The notes under the pieces were generated by a model, which made no database searches, was not told the origin of the DNA, and worked only from the letters and a program-made list of their open reading frames with translations. A stretch of 64,000 nt of DNA from Neolentinus lepideus HHB14362 ss-1 (lineage: Eukaryota; Basidiomycota; Agaricomycetes; Gloeophyllales; Gloeophyllaceae). This document shows, piece by piece, positions 49,774 through 63,864 of this stretch (position 1 is its first letter; each line of letters begins with the position of its first letter). Both the position numbers and the translations under genes were made by a program. The stretch spans positions 70,443-134,442 of the forward strand of contig KV425597.1 in the NCBI GenBank assembly GCA_001632425.1, written 5' to 3'.

Positions 49774-52190
49774 ATGTCTGGCCGTTCGCCTAGTCAGCGC
49801 TTTCGGTCCAAAACTTCTGACTTGTCTGATCGCTTCCGGGGTAGTACTCAAGGCCCTAGACCGCCTATCGAAGCTGGAATCCCGCCTGTGCCTCATCTAC
49901 CAGACGCTGACGCTGACGCTCAGAAGAATAGGCGCAGACTGCCATTCTTGGGGCGGAAGAAAAAATCGGTATTACCTGTTGCAGCTACCTCTCCAGCCCC
50001 TGTACCATCCTTCAAGGCATCGCTATCGAACGACAGGCCTTCGACGGAGAATAGACCTAACCGGAATCGGAAGGGCAAGGGTACTGGGTGAGTATTCAAA
50101 CTAGCCATCTCCTTCGCGTTTCATACGACCTGTCGGAATTCTATCGGAAGGCCTAAGACTCAGCTTCCGTAAACGCTTCAGCTGTCATACTCGACTTCGA
50201 GTGCGAACGATTACTAACGCATCTGTCCAGGATACCCGCTGCAGTATGGAACGAAGATCTATCCCCAGAGGATGAGCACCCCAGGCTGAGCATTCTTTCC
50301 CATCTTCCTCCTGTTAATGTTTCCCCGCCATCTTTTGACTCTATTACGGAACAATTCACGCCATTAAAGCCGAGCACCTTTCAGTCTTCCATTCCCAAAC
50401 GTTCCTCTAGACCCAATCTACTCACCCAACATTCTAATACATTCAACACTCCACGCAGTTCTGAGTCATCGAAGGATGGGACACGAACACCTACTCCACG
50501 AACACCACGCCCTACCATTGCTATTTCTCCTCCGCAAGGCAACTCAGTAATTAATACTGACGATGAAGGGCATTACATGTCCCCTCGCGCAGCGCCGAAT
50601 CCGCCTACGTCGCCGACGAAAGACGCTTCTCGCTCGGACTACCCGGATCTCGAGCATCTTGACGTACCGAGTGACCATGTGAGTAAAATCATATATACGT
50701 TGTACATTGTCTCAACGCTACTCTAGCCATCAAATGCATCATTCTCGTCTCTTACAAGCAGTTCGGACCCTGATAAGAGTATGAACGCCTCTAGTTCATC
50801 ATTTGATCCCATGTCGGAGGCCGAGTCTGACGTCAGTCTGACTCGACAAAGGACTAACAGCGGAGGAGCGACTTCATCTCTCCTCAGTGTCTCTGAATCG
50901 CGGTCTAGTCTGGCCAGTAGGCGGTCATCTATCAGGCAGATACCATCACCTCTACGGTCCAAGGCCCCAACGGCACCCCCGACCATACCTCTGCCTACTC
51001 CCCCATTAAGTGCTTCATCGGATGGCGTAATTCCTGCTGTGTATTCGTCCTTTCCATCTATCCCATCTATTGTCTCGCAGCAGCACTCGCCTTACGTACT
51101 GGAAGGCTCACCTCGCCCCCGAGCGGTCACTACGTGTTCACTGCCTGCCATAAGGCCGACACCTCCGAGTTCACCCCGGGCAGTGGCATTCCCCTCTAGC
51201 TCGGATACTCCTTCTACTTCTCTACAAAGATCGCCAACCGTCCGAAGGGACCTGGGAGACAAAAATTCTCCGAGATCGAGAGACATTGATAAAGCTTCCA
51301 ACGAACAGCTCCGCCGGGCGCTGACCTCGCAACGTTCGAAGATTGATGACCTCTCAGAGTATCTGCTCGAGATAGTCGGCAAGCATGAGGCAGAGAAGGC
51401 CCTGCTCGAGCGGCGTATCGAGTTCCTAGAGAAAGAAGCTCAGAAGCGGGATAGAGAAATAAAAGGACTGAGATATCTCGTCATGACTGGCGGGACCTCC
51501 GCGGACCTAGCCGCTCTGCGAGGTAACGGGGTTTTATCAAATGTCGAATTTCCGCGATCCGCGACACGCTCTCCTGGCGCGGATACCGTTGCAGGCCTTC
51601 AGTTACTCCAACAAATGAGTCCCGGGTTGGCGACCCCGAGAGTGTCTGCTCCGGATAGTGATCCAATCGTATCAACAACACCGAGTCGATCCATCGGAGA
51701 AAGGGTGAACAGTTCCCCATCGAGCCCGAGCCCGCGAAGCTGGAGCCCAGGATCATCAACCAAATCACCCACACTGTCCATCGTGGAGACACTGGATAGC
51801 GCAATCCCTACCGGTCTGGGCCTCGATATGTCGCAGGTATCAAATCGCCCTTCCAGCTCCTCTTTGTCGTCTGGTTCGACGTCGTCCCTCCCTTGCTTGA
51901 CGGCAGCAAACACCGCCTCGTCAGGCTTGTCGGCGATCCCGGAGTCGCCCACACCATACGCCGATCCCGAGAGCCCGGTCTCTGACAAACAAAGGGAAAA
52001 GGACGAGAGAAGAGTGTCGAGAGCATTGAACCGTCTTTCCGCGTCGTCCTCGAGTTCCTCCATCAGCCCGGCCACCGTGTCGTACGCTACGAATCTCAGA
52101 AAGGGGAAGGCTCGGTCGTTTGGGCAGGCCATAGACCAGTCCCCGGAATTCGGGGAGTTGTTGGATAAATTGAAGCTGTTGTCAGAATGA
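49774..52190 (+). CDS. Ser/Pro-rich coiled-coil protein, function unknown
   Basis: Three exons (49774-50087, 50231-50678, 50727-52190) encode 741 residues. The start MSGRSPSQRFRSKTSDLSDR follows a promoter-like region and no earlier in-frame ATG competes. The bulk is disordered, with many SP/TP dipeptides that are typical phosphorylation sites. A coiled coil runs from about residue 446 to 506 (NEQLRRALTSQRSKIDDLSE ... KALLERRIEFLEKEAQKRDR), followed by GLRYLVMTGGTS. A second short conserved-looking patch ends the protein (SPEFGELLDKLKLLSE). Proteins of this design in fungi often sit at the cytoskeleton or cell cortex, but nothing in the sequence proves that. I do not recognise the family. Confidence 0.75.
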
Positions 52191-54505
52191 GCACATTCAC
52201 GCAGTATGTTCATCCTATCGTCGTGGCCTCACTGACTAACATTCTGATTAGAAGATGTTCGGCATGTCCCCCTATTTGTGAATATTATACTATACATTCG
52301 GACCTTAAGACTTCTTAGGGTGATAATTCGCGGATCTTGCCCGCCTTGCACACATATTATACGATACTACGATACACCACTGGCGTTCGGCATTCTATAA
52401 TCGATGCTCTGTATTCTCTTCACCATTCACGTCTTTATATGTTCCGTTCATGATGTCGCATTCCCCCTTCTATTCCAATTACAGTCGATTTGACCTGCAT
52501 CTTCGCATTGTCATTGCATTATCTGACCGGTCCACTCTAGTTTCTCCCCACGTCTCTTACATCATTCGCGTTGTATCATTAGCCCTTTCAGTCGAGCGTT
52601 TCATGGCCGTATCTTGGGGTTGTGGACACCATCATTAGTTTTTCCGTCAATCTAGCGTACTTGTGTGTATGGTTCATCCTACGTATAATCTTGGCTGTTT
52701 TGCCACAAACATATTAATGCTGCGGAACATTGCAAGCGGTGGGTAAGCTATTATCCTTGTGGTTCGGCTGCAACTCAGTACGAGCAACACAAGGTACAAC
52801 AAAGTTTGTCGATAATGATTGGTGCTGTTTAGAACCATGTGCAGAGGCACGCTGAGTTTGGCTCCGTGTTTCATTTTGTAACGAGGACAACGAGTGGGTC
52901 CCATAGGCTCCCACTCGGAAGAACCGCGCTCTCTGATTTGATGCCTTTACCGGCACTTTCAGCCCAGACCGCCCTCCCAGATCAGGGTGGCCAGCATCGA
53001 GTGGCTGTGTTTTGATGCGTGCCAGTGAGTGGTGTTGACATTTAAGAAGAGAAAGTAAGATCCGTTGATGTTCAGTGAGTGGATGCGCAGTCGATCGTGT
53101 TTTTACTAACATATCGCAACGTAATGTGTTTTACTGTATGTAACAAGCAATATTAGTGAGACTATATGACAATTGGATGCCAATATTAGCACCTTATCCG
53201 TCATGATCCAGACTGCAGATGCATTTAAAAGATGCATCACAGGATGAACTAATCTGAAGCAGAGTAATCAGCATCAATACAGGCTCAACCAACAGTAAAA
53301 AGCCGTAAAGTTTGCTCGCCTGAGTCGTCGCTATCATGATACGACGTGGCGCAAGCAGGCCGGCTTGTGGCTGATATGACAAATACACACAAACACGATA
53401 CTACTGTCACGCGCACGAATCCACGATCCTCCATCCCTTGATTCATTCCTTACCAAAGCTGATGCTCCTGGAAGATATTCGACATCGCGTATATTTGGAA
53501 AGCACGCCATATGTCCTGGCAACGGTGAACCGTTGTATCTCCGTTTCGTTCCCACCATCGCCGACCAGGTCGACTTTGCGCACGCGATGTGGCATCATCG
53601 TTGACGGGGCCCTCGATTGTATACTACATGGGTGTGATCAGAAGTCACATTACAAGCATTCTGGGATGTCATGCAGCATGTTAGCATCGGGTGTGGCAAG
53701 TGGATCTGCTGCCATGTGACCATGTCGCCGTCCACTGAAATTTGTGAATGCCCGTCTGATGTGTCAGGAAAGCACGCTGTCCATGTACACACCTACCTAC
53801 CTACATAGCAAACACCCTGCCAGCATATCCATGGTAGGCAATGGTCCCGACGAAGGCCAATGTTTACCATGTTTTGCTGTAGCAGTATGCACTCTCCACA
53901 TTATATTCACTGCATTTATCCGGAGACCCGGCAATACCAGGTACCTGTCAGGCTATGCAGCGAATTTTAGGTCTGAGCCGCAAGAGCATATTACAGTTGA
54001 GACGTGAGCTATGCCAGACGCCATAGAGGCATCACTAGTTGCAAATGGGTGTGATCCAGCATCGCCGAGCCGGAACACGTACCGGCATCTTACCATCATG
54101 CATGGTCCATATGGTTCACGCCTGCTGCAGTGTATGCTGTCTACAGTCTCTCGCAGAGGTTAACAACACATTTTGTCTATTGAGCGCTTCAAGTCATCTC
54201 GAGGCCATTTTGCGCTCGAGTCATGGGCGCGCGCATCCAGAGAGAAACACCGGGAGCGTCGGCATCCAATGACATCCGCCGCAACCAATATTAATATCAA
54301 GTCAGGCACTATTATTGGATGGATTGATGCACGACACCCAACCATGATGGGAGTAACCAATGTCTTCGGGTTGCGGGCCTCACAGCTTCATACACTCGTC
54401 TCTTCCCTGGAAGACTGCTTTCTCCGACCTATGGTCGCTATATAGTATTTCTTCCGCAGTCTCCGCCTCGCTTTCTCTACCCTGGCTTGGTGCTGTGACT
54501 TGACT
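52191..54505. other. Intergenic, no gene recognised
   Basis: A 132-codon minus ORF with an ATG (53112-52714) is the best candidate but has no family signal. The rest holds short open frames only. Confidence 0.4.
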
Positions 54506-57500
54506 ATGCTGAGTTTTATGAATCGCACGACACGGCGGAAAGCCAAAAAAATCGATGTAACCTCAATCAAGCATATGCAGTCATTGCCCTCGCCAGAGTC
54601 TTTCACTTCACCTGGGATTGTGGATATCAAGGCGGCGCCCTTGTCGGTTAATCGTTCGAATATCGGAGAGGAAAGAGAGCAGGGGGACAGACGTCATCAG
54701 ACGCGACTGGCTTCTCCAAAGGTGCAACTGGAGCTATCTTCTGAGCCTCTGTCGACATTCTTTCCTCCGGAACTTTTGCGCGAGACTCCTTCGCATCCAA
54801 CAGGACTGGAAGTCAGGATAGCCCCGGCTCGGACTGACAGTCGGAGAGCCTTTGAGACGGCCGCAAGGAATGCCAAAGAATCAGAGGGCAATCAGGTAAG
54901 GCATATGGTTCCAAATGAAGCCTGCTTTGACACAACATCGTCGAATTATAGCATGGACGTCCTGCAGGATCTTCTGCTAACGTGGATAGCCCAAAGGAAC
55001 AGGTAATAGTCCCCGATGGTATATCTCTGTTTTTGCTCACTTCTCTGCAGGCGATGAATCCAGGACGGCGTTTACCACCCGCGCCTATCCAGATACCCCT
55101 TGTGAACGACGCGAAAACTCAGATTCAACGCTCTGCATCGGAAGGTACTGCCAAGTCTCATCCATATGCGAGTGCCAGATGGCCGTTTTCTGACCCCGAC
55201 ACTCGTCCCGGCTCAATGGTCGACGTAGATACAGAGTTGGACAATATGTCTACTATTTCTGGAACGACGCTGGCGCAAGCGTTCATGGCCAACTCAGGTT
55301 TCACTCTTACTGGTTCCGAATCGAGACCTCGGAGTGGCGGTATATCCAGACAAGATTCTGCGACGCTACCCAGAGGTGAACACCCTTTCATCAATTCGCC
55401 CTACTGGAGGGACAGGCGAATCAGCGCAAATGGAGAAATAGTGCTCTCGGCTAGAAGTGACTCTAATTCGGATATACCCCCCGTTCCCCCCGTGCCTACG
55501 TCCGCTCTCCTGCTTGATATACCCCCAGAGATGCATAGTAGACCGAGTTCCGCTGTCAGCTATTTAGGAAGTGACGGAGAGTCGAAGGCCTCCGATACCC
55601 AGATACCCTCTCAGACACCGCCGGTCAACACACGGCGGGGTTCTGCACGGCTTCATCCAAATGAGCCTCTCAATATACGACGCATATCCCGTATATCTGA
55701 ATCATCCTCTCCGGCGCCCAGTACTCCAGAGCATAGCCAGCAACCGTCCAGTGCAGGAAGCAGTCGGAGCGCAGGTCAGCAAGACCGTACTCCTCCTTCA
55801 TCTGCTCCCGTGTCTTCGTCCTTATCCCACCTTTCTGAGTCATCCTCTGCACGATCAGGCGAAGATATTGATCACATCTTGGACGACTACGAGTTTCTGT
55901 CTCCGATGGACAACCGGCTTCCTGGCCCGCACACCGCTTCGTCCTCCCAGCTCACAGTGCCATCATCTACAATGCCTAGGTCAAAAAGTCAACGGAAAGA
56001 TTCCACTCTGTCAGGGAGAGGTGAGTCCATTGCAACTCACACTGATCCCAACTCAGCTAATCGCTGGCCGCTGCCAGTCATATATTCTGAGAAACCCGAG
56101 TTGAATATAGCCAGTGCGGGGTCAAGTTCGCGTGCTTCCGCGGTGTCTCAGGATAAACAACCTCAACGCTCTACCAACCTTCTGCCGATCGGCGAGCGAT
56201 CACGATCTAGCTCTGTCTCACAATCATCCGTTCCTTTAGATGATGATACCCATGGCCTCAGTACATCAGCGCCTCAGCGCCGTCTTTCTCGGACGATAAG
56301 ACGATCTGAATGGCCTTCCTCTGCGACTAGTCCTGCCATGTCATCACCCCCGGTCGACGACCCTCCACAGTCGCCGGACCCTCTCGACAATATCTTACTC
56401 CCCGTCACTCGTTCTATATTTATTCATCAACGCTCCGGAAGCATACCGAGCCCTATTCGAGTGGTTCGTGAACCTGCGTTTTCTCTGGGCATACCAGTAG
56501 ACGAAGGAGATCAAACCAACGAAAGCAGCACTCCTTCCACTGGATCTGGCAGGCACCAGCAAACATTCCCTGAGACTCCCAGACTGTTCAGCCCCATGTG
56601 GACCCCAGATACAGCTTCAGCACCCCCTGTTCCAGCAGTCCCTCCGAGCCCACTACCTCCACAGACTAGGGTGGTCTCTGCGAATGTGGTGTCATCATCG
56701 GCGCAAACTCCTCGCGCTGAGCAGTCATCGTCGAGCTGGGCGACGACTGCACCTGCTACGGTGTCGGACGTCGGTCATAGATCCCGGACAGCAACTGCAT
56801 TAACACCTACACCTACAAAAGAGTCACCGCCGGTAACTCCCCATGCGCAGATCGTTACTATCACTGGCTCAGAGATGGACGTTGACCCAGTAGCCGTCCA
56901 GACTCCTTTGCCTCTGTCACCACTTCCTTTGTCGCGTCAGCCCTCACCTGTTCCTCCAGGTCCCGTTTTCTCGACACCGTCACCAGTGGTAACACAGGCT
57001 GAGGGACCTTCCAAGTCTGCTTCAGGCACGGGCACATCTGAGGTGAACGATGTAGGGAGTGGCCTTCTTGAGGTGCCTCTTCCGCCCACGTCATCTCGGG
57101 TAGATATCACTCCTTCATCGCCCGGATCACCTGTATCTTCCCATCGACGTGCTCCTCCCGGCCCTTTACCTCGACGTCCCAGAACTCCACTAGAAGAGCC
57201 ATCTCTCACTATATTAACTCCGACATTCATGCCTCCCCCCTCATACCAGGCTGCAGTGAATGATACACCGTTGAGGGAGTCATCAGTGCCCGAATACCAC
57301 CTGTCCCAGACCTCGCAGAACAGTCCACCTGCGGGTAGTCGTAGGTCTGCGAGGCCCCGGCCACCACTGCCTATAGGACCGCGCAGACCCAGTCAGCCTG
57401 GTGTTCATCCGTTCCCAACCCTAGCAGCAACCGGTCGCGAGCGTAACGGGTCTGTATCATCTCTAGCGAGCAACGCGTTTCCTTACAGACCTAGTACTCC

Positions 57501-58781
57501 GTTATCCTCGCCTCTCAGATTTCAGACAGTGCCCGTCCGATTTCGTGGCTACACTATTGATATGGCGAAGTGGACGTTTACTTCGCAGCAGCTCCAGGCC
57601 ATAGTCTCAAGGGCAATTGTGCATTCCAGTCACGCTTCATCGATCCGGATTTTATCGCTCGACGTGCTTGACTCTGAGCTGCCGGAAGAGGTGAGAAGGC
57701 TGGAGAATCTGAGCGGGGATCTAAAGACGAGATACAAGCTTTTGGCACGGAAACGGGCGGCCCTTCTGGGTATGTTTTTCGTGAGTCAAAGCGACCCCAA
57801 TGGAGCAATGGATTATTCTCCCCGTCAAAGGTCGTTTGAAGATCTCACAGAGACGTGCACTTCTTTGGACCAGGTCGTTGAGGAGCTGCACATGGTGAAC
57901 GATCAAATCTACCAGTTGAAGCGATTGATGGATGTGCACTCTAGCAGTGCTCTCGCTATGGCGTTGCGGAAGCTGAATGCAAGTTGGGCAAAGAAGGCAG
58001 CTGAGGTAGAGTCCCTCAAAACCCGTGTCGCTGCATTGGAAGCCGAGCGAGACGAAGCGTGGAAGCAGGCTGAGGACGTTGCCCATGACTTTGATGATCT
58101 ACAGAACCGTTTAAACGAAAATCATGATGCGGGCAGACAAACTCCGTCTTCAGCGATGTCTGCAAGCCGGCGATCCAGCCGCGTCTTGGTGGCGCGCAAG
58201 GCTAGTCTGAGGGCGTCTAAAGCGGGTTTGCGTCCATCAAGTGCTCGAAGAAGTGTGCGCCTCTCCACTGGCAGTTCTCAGAGGGCGAGCTCTGTGCCCG
58301 TGCTGTCTGCAGCAAGGTCGACGTTTTCTTCGGATGACGTTCCTCCCGTGCCCCCAATTCCACCTCGTCGTCCTGGCATTGACACTTCAGGTTTGGCTAG
58401 TCGTAGCTCGATGGGTAAGTGATGTTCTGTTGTAGTTGAATGGCCCTTGAGTTGACAATTATTAGGTGTCTCATCAGGGGCCGTCACAGCATTGTCAGCT
58501 GAGCGGGCTATGGTGGAGGCCCAGCTGTGCGACATGTTGGGTATCACCGTTGGCGATTTGGACAATCGGGCGTCGCGGCGACTGTCTCTGACTGGTCTAG
58601 AAGGAAGTGCAAGGGCGTCATCGGCGTCTCCCTTGCAGCGTAGAGTTTCTTTGCCTGCTAATCCTACTGATTTGGGTAAATTTTATGACGCTATGACAAG
58701 CGATGTAAGTCGATCGTGCTCCTTTACACTGGCAAGCTCGATTCTGATGTTGTTATTTTACCGCCTTAGTCCAGTTGGTGA
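54506..58781 (+). CDS. Large Ser/Pro-rich protein with conserved C-terminal coiled coil
   Basis: Five exons (54506-54895, 54952-55002, 55051-58414, 58466-58704, 58770-58781) encode 1351 residues; the last exon codes only for Ser-Ser-Trp and stop. Exon 2 is 51 bases and links the N-terminal exon to the main one. Residues 150-970 are low-complexity, rich in SP/TP and PPVPP motifs (possible SH3 ligands). From about 977 a folded-looking part begins: RGYTIDMAKWTFTSQQLQAI, then helices including LKTRYKLLARKRAALLGMF, SALAMALRKLNASWAKKAAE and a coiled coil (LKTRVAALEAERDEAWKQAE). I recall the WTFTSQQLQ...ALRKLNAS region as conserved in basidiomycete proteins of unknown function. The end LGKFYDAMTSDSSW is also family-like. 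The start is the first ATG of the open frame (54506). Confidence 0.8.
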
Positions 58782-59022
58782 ACGTATTTATTGTGCACCT
58801 ATCTATGTCCAACTCATTTGTTCGTCACTTCTCCATCCTTACATCCTGTATCACTACTGCAAGTCGCCCGCTCGTTCGTCTGTCTCCACTCATTACACAT
58901 GTTCCATTCTTTCCAGCCTCGATTAATTAAGAGCACGTAGTCGTTACATATAGCAGGCAAATACACCACAAGATATACCATACACAACAGCCAGACTGCA
59001 CAAATATAAAAGAATAAATACT

Positions 59023-62000
59023 TCAGTGACGAATTCTCTTCCTCTTGATCTGTATCTCGCCTTCCACCGTAGGCGCACGCGCGGCCGAAATATCCTGGCC
59101 TCCTTCTGATACCAATCCCGAGCTCAGCCCTGAGGCTACACTTTCTGTATCTTCTGAACGCGCTCTCTTCTGCAACTGTTTGGGCGTTGCATGTCCATTG
59201 GTCAGAGAAGAGTATTTGGGTGACGTTGGGGAGGCCAGCCGTGGTGGTTGGACTTCTACCTGAACTGACGCTCCACGTTCAGCTTGAGTCTGCCGGGTGC
59301 TGACGTTTGGAGCTTCGTTTTCCGAGGGATATTCAGTGAGTTCTGATTCCTCGTTACTTAGTTCACCCGCGGTAGCCCTAGTCACACGTCGAGGACGAGA
59401 ACGAGGCTTAACCGGCGCGATGTCTCTTTCAACGAGTCCCGCTACTTCATGCTCTTCTTCATCACTACTGGCGAATTCGTTGCTCTTAGCGGCCTTCTTC
59501 CTCCTAGGCTTGTTTGTCGCAGCTTCAGGGATGTGAGTTTGGTGAATGCGGACAGAAGTAGGATTCAATGGACACCCACTTTTCTCTTTAGAAACAGCGT
59601 TTCCGAGGCGCTTCTCGTAAAAGCGTTGAGGCTCCCAGGGCTTCGACGTTGCCGATGGTTGGACTTTTGCTTGGGCAAGGACTTGTTCCATATGCGCTTT
59701 GCTATTCCGAAGCAAGGTCAGTTACGAAACATCTAGCATGACCAATAGAGGCTTACATGCGTAGGGCATCTTTGCTATCAACCACGCCTAGAAGAGGAAC
59801 CAGGACTTTAAAGAACAGCAAGGCTGTATTTCGCCCTCTCTTGTTTCCGTTGTTTTCATAGGCAGCCAATCGCTTCCCTATCCAGGTCAAAGAACTGATG
59901 TGGATTTCATTGACGAATTTGGGGTCTAATCGACGGACGATAGCCAGCTGTGCACCTCTCATCATAAAACATGAAGAGAGCAACTTGGCTAGGGCCACCG
60001 AGTGTTCCTCCGTGTTCTCGACACCGTCTAGAAGTAGGGAGAATGACTGCAGCACATCAACACGACGTAACGTGATTTAACGAAGAACGCTCACTTCCTC
60101 AATTGCGCGGGTAGCTATGTCAACCACCGTCTGCCCATTGCCGTTGAAGAGACCCTCTTCACGGACAATGTCGGCGATGACCTTACAGCAAGCATCGAAG
60201 GAGGGACCGAGGCGACTGAAGTGTGCAAGCATAATACCAGCATGACGAACATCAATTGCACCAGTTCGAATGGCGCGAAGGAATGTCGTGATTGTCCCGA
60301 TGAAAAGATACTCGCGCTCGAGTTGCGAACGCGAAGTCGGTCTCGGCTCTGAAGGACAGAGATCAGTCAACGACGACAGAACTATGTGAGTATCGTGCAC
60401 CTTCGCCCTTAGCATCCTTCCGCGGCTTGGTGTTGTTCTTACTCGATTCAGCGTTGTCTTCCCCTTCTGATTCGGCTGAGTTGTCGTCTACCAAATTTTC
60501 TTCACGGGAAACAGAGCCTATTACTTCTTCTGCGTATCGCTCGATCTCAGCCTCTATGAATCCTGCACAGCGGTACTGAGCTTCATCATCCAGCGTGAGT
60601 GATAGGGAGGCAGTCGACAACTCGGTTCCATCGGTCGCAACGGTCTGAATAGGGCAGAATAGAATATGCAGGTTCATGAGGTTTTGGAATGCCTGTAATA
60701 ATTATAAATAAGGACGTTCGCCCAGAGCAACTTGGTGGACTCACAGCTCGTTTTACACCGTCTTGGGTGTTTGACTGAGTACCGACGGCATACTCAAGCA
60801 GCTTTTCTAGAAGAGAGTCACGCTGTTCTCGGACAGCCTCACGGTATCTTTCCTCTTCTTCTGTAGGCTCAACCGCCGCGGTCAGCCCCTTTGCTTTCCA
60901 GACGATGTGCAGTGTGAGGAGTTGAATAGCCTGCTCGACCATCTGTTGCAGAGCATGTGTTAGGCAACGTGTCGTTCAGATCTGCAACTACGACTAACCA
61001 CTTCTTCCTCCTTGTAACCCAGACGCCCTCGATCCAGTAAGGCGTTGATGATGTCCCATGCGCTACTCTGTTTGCCGCCTTCGTCTTCCTCCATCCAGGC
61101 AGTCATATTGCGCATACCAGCAAATGCAGCCAAGCGCGAGCATGTAGCGGCCAGGGACAATATCTCGTCTTCACTGAACGACGCAACTTCGAGCTCATCA
61201 CGTCCGCCGACGATTTCGCGCAGAGAAGATGACAATTCATCTTCTAGTTCAAGTATCTTCGTATTGTTGGTGTTCGAAAGACTTGTAGCATCGAGGAGGT
61301 GACGAATCGTTGAAACTGCGGGCGACAGGACCGTTGGAGACGAATGGGATAGGAATTGCTTCGTGGTGTCGTCCCATAGACTGGCATACGCCTACAGAAA
61401 CCTTGAGCGAAACAATTGGCTTCCAAATCGTCACACCTACCGCAATCATTCTCATCTCAAGATACATATCCAGATTCATCAGTTGGGGGATGATGAGGAC
61501 TTCAGCTATGCGTCTTTCATCCGTTTGGTGCTTAACGAAAAGTCTCGGCAAGGCCTTCATCAGGGCACGTGTGATGTCGGACACGACTATCTCCTCTTCG
61601 CCCTGCATATTATTGAAGTCAGATTTACAGGAATACACACATAAGAATGAGCCCACCTTCTTTGAGTTAGCAGCACCGGATCTCGTTCTACGGATGGCCG
61701 CGACAAGAACCTCGAGGAGGACGCCTTCTTCAACTTCCTCTAATCGCCAAGCCTCATCAACAACAGAATCTTCAGAAGTATCTTCTCCCTTCTTCCTCTT
61801 GCTGCGGTTATTCGAGGACTGCGTCTCAGTCGCACTGTGATCGAGGAGCAAGACATCTAACAATGTCTCCCAGTCCCTCACAGAGTCAATCTCCTCCCAA
61901 AGAGCTTCGACCGCAAGAGAAGTGCGGCCTTTCTGCTGTGCACTCAACAGCGACGCCATCTCTTTCAACCTTGGAGGCTTGGATCCACCCTCTCCTGAGT

Positions 62001-63864
62001 TAACACTCCGCTCTTCGTCATCTTCATTGACGCTACCCTGAGCCCGCTTATCGAGTGCTCTGCCCCACTTCACAAGGAGCATACTCAAAGCCTTTATCCC
62101 AGCCTTGTCCTTGTCGCTCTGGCTCACCTTGCTCCTGCCCACGAGCCGCTCATCTAGAGTTTCTTGCCATACGTTCGCGACAAAGCCGCTCACAGCTTTC
62201 CTGACCTTGGCCTCCTCGTCATAGACCAGAAGGCACAGCTCCTCTCGCTGCTCGTCCTCCAGCAGCGCGTGCCCGTCGATCGCCTGCAGGACTTGGATGA
62301 CAGCGACTCGTACAGCCAGCTCAGTGTCCCCGGTGGCCATTTCGACGAGCCGGGGCTTGAACCGATCGGTGAAGTGGTGCATTGATCCGATATAGTCTGC
62401 CTTCTCGTATGCACCGACGAGAGACCGCACGGCTTCCAGGCGGACTTGTGTGTTTGAATCGGACAAGACCCAGCCAACATAGCGAAGGTACGAGCCGTCC
62501 AGGAAGTGGCTGGGATACTTCTTGAACCAATGTCCCATGGACCGGACGCATTCAGCCCGGATTGTGGGATCCAAGTCGCGATACCGGTGCACGAAGACGC
62601 TGTAAGAAGATGTTTCATGTTACGCATCACAGACCAAGCATAAACACTCACCCGTCGACGAACTCCTTCAGAAACTCCGCGACCTTCGAGCGCCTTTCCC
62701 TGATCTCCTTCGCCTTAATATCCAGCTCCTTCTCTCGACCCTCTGGACCCTTGCCTTTATTCCCAGCAGCCTTGCGCTTCCGTTCGCCCTCCTTCTGCCG
62801 ACTAACGACCTCCGCCTCCTTCTCCACCTTCGCCGCTACATCGCAGAGGGCCGTCTCCATCTCGAGCGCAATCACAGTCGCTGTGTGCCGGAAGCTCCGC
62901 AGCTGGGACGAGGACATTGCGATGATCCACGTCTGTAGTGTCGACATAAGGTCGGTCGTGTACAGGAGACGCAGTTCTGCAGAAGAGGAGGTGAGACGAT
63001 CGATGAATTCGGAGAGGGAGTTGCGGAAACGCTTGAATATAGGAAGTTTGGAGGATAGGGGGTATACGTGGGTATCATCCTGCGAGACAGGCTTGAGTTA
63101 GCTTGCAATATCGCTACTTCTCCGACGCACCTTCTTCAGGCCCTCTGTAAAGTCGTCGAGAGCATCAACTACTCCATCGTAGTCCATCACCTGGTCCGAG
63201 TCTACCGAGTCATTACAACCACATGCTCGGAACACGCAGTTGATGAGTTCAGCCTGCGCAAGGGCAGGTGATTGGGACAAAGACTCCAAAAAGTCCTCCA
63301 CAGTCGATTGCAAGGCGGTAGATGGATTGACGATAGCATCTATGCGTGGGGAACGATCATCATTGCCGAGAACGAAGGCCGAGCGGAGTACGCACTGAAT
63401 AGAGAGTTGTCGCCCGAGATCTTCGTGTCCTCAGCCAATTTTGTAACATCAAATGTCCCATTCGCCCCCACAGGTTTCCTGCCTCGACGACCGGTACCCT
63501 TGCCCGCTACTTTGGCTACACGAGGTTTCTTGGCCGGTGGAGGGGCTCCTTCAGGAGCTTTCCCTCTCCCCTTCTTGCCACTCGTGCCAGAGGTCTTCCG
63601 CTTCGGTTTAGGCGCACGATGGCTCTCTTCCTCCTCATTATCGCCCTCCTGCCCGTCTTCGGGGTCGGTCACCTCTTCAGCATCATCCCCTTCAGTATCA
63701 GTGTCTTGCCGTTTCCGTTTAGCATCTTCTACAGAAGAGATGAGTATCTCGACTTCAAGACTGGTCACCGACATACGAGAACCGTATTTCTCAACTGTCT
63801 TTCGCTCTCTCTGCGAGCGCCGTGGCGCTGAGCCTTCCGCGTCCGACATGCCGTGGTGGTTCAT
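59023..63864 (-). CDS. SCC3: Cohesin subunit SCC3/STAG
   Basis: Eleven exons (63864-63396, 63339-63131, 63079-62652, 62599-61657, 61602-61441, 61391-60999, 60942-60745, 60692-60401, 60348-60095, 60046-59757, 59701-59023) give 1438 residues, all phases consistent. Scc3 wraps the Scc1-Smc ring and helps load and hold cohesin on DNA. The stromalin conserved domain is clear from about residue 369: VHRYRDLDPTIRAECVRSMG, WFKKYPSHFLDGSYLRYVGW, LSDSNTQVRLEAVRSL. The rest of the middle is HEAT-like helices. The N-terminal 160 residues are acidic then basic, with AT-hook-like GRRGRKP and GKKGRGK; the C-terminal 200 residues are charged and disordered (KPRRKKAAKS, RRKRIRH-like end). The ATG at 63864 or 63849 is used; an upstream frame lacks ATG. 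Larger than yeast Scc3 (about 1150). Confidence 0.93.

Noticed and set aside
52714..53112. 132-codon minus-strand ORF with ATG
   Set aside because: No family signal or promoter and splice context; could be chance in a 2.3 kb gap.
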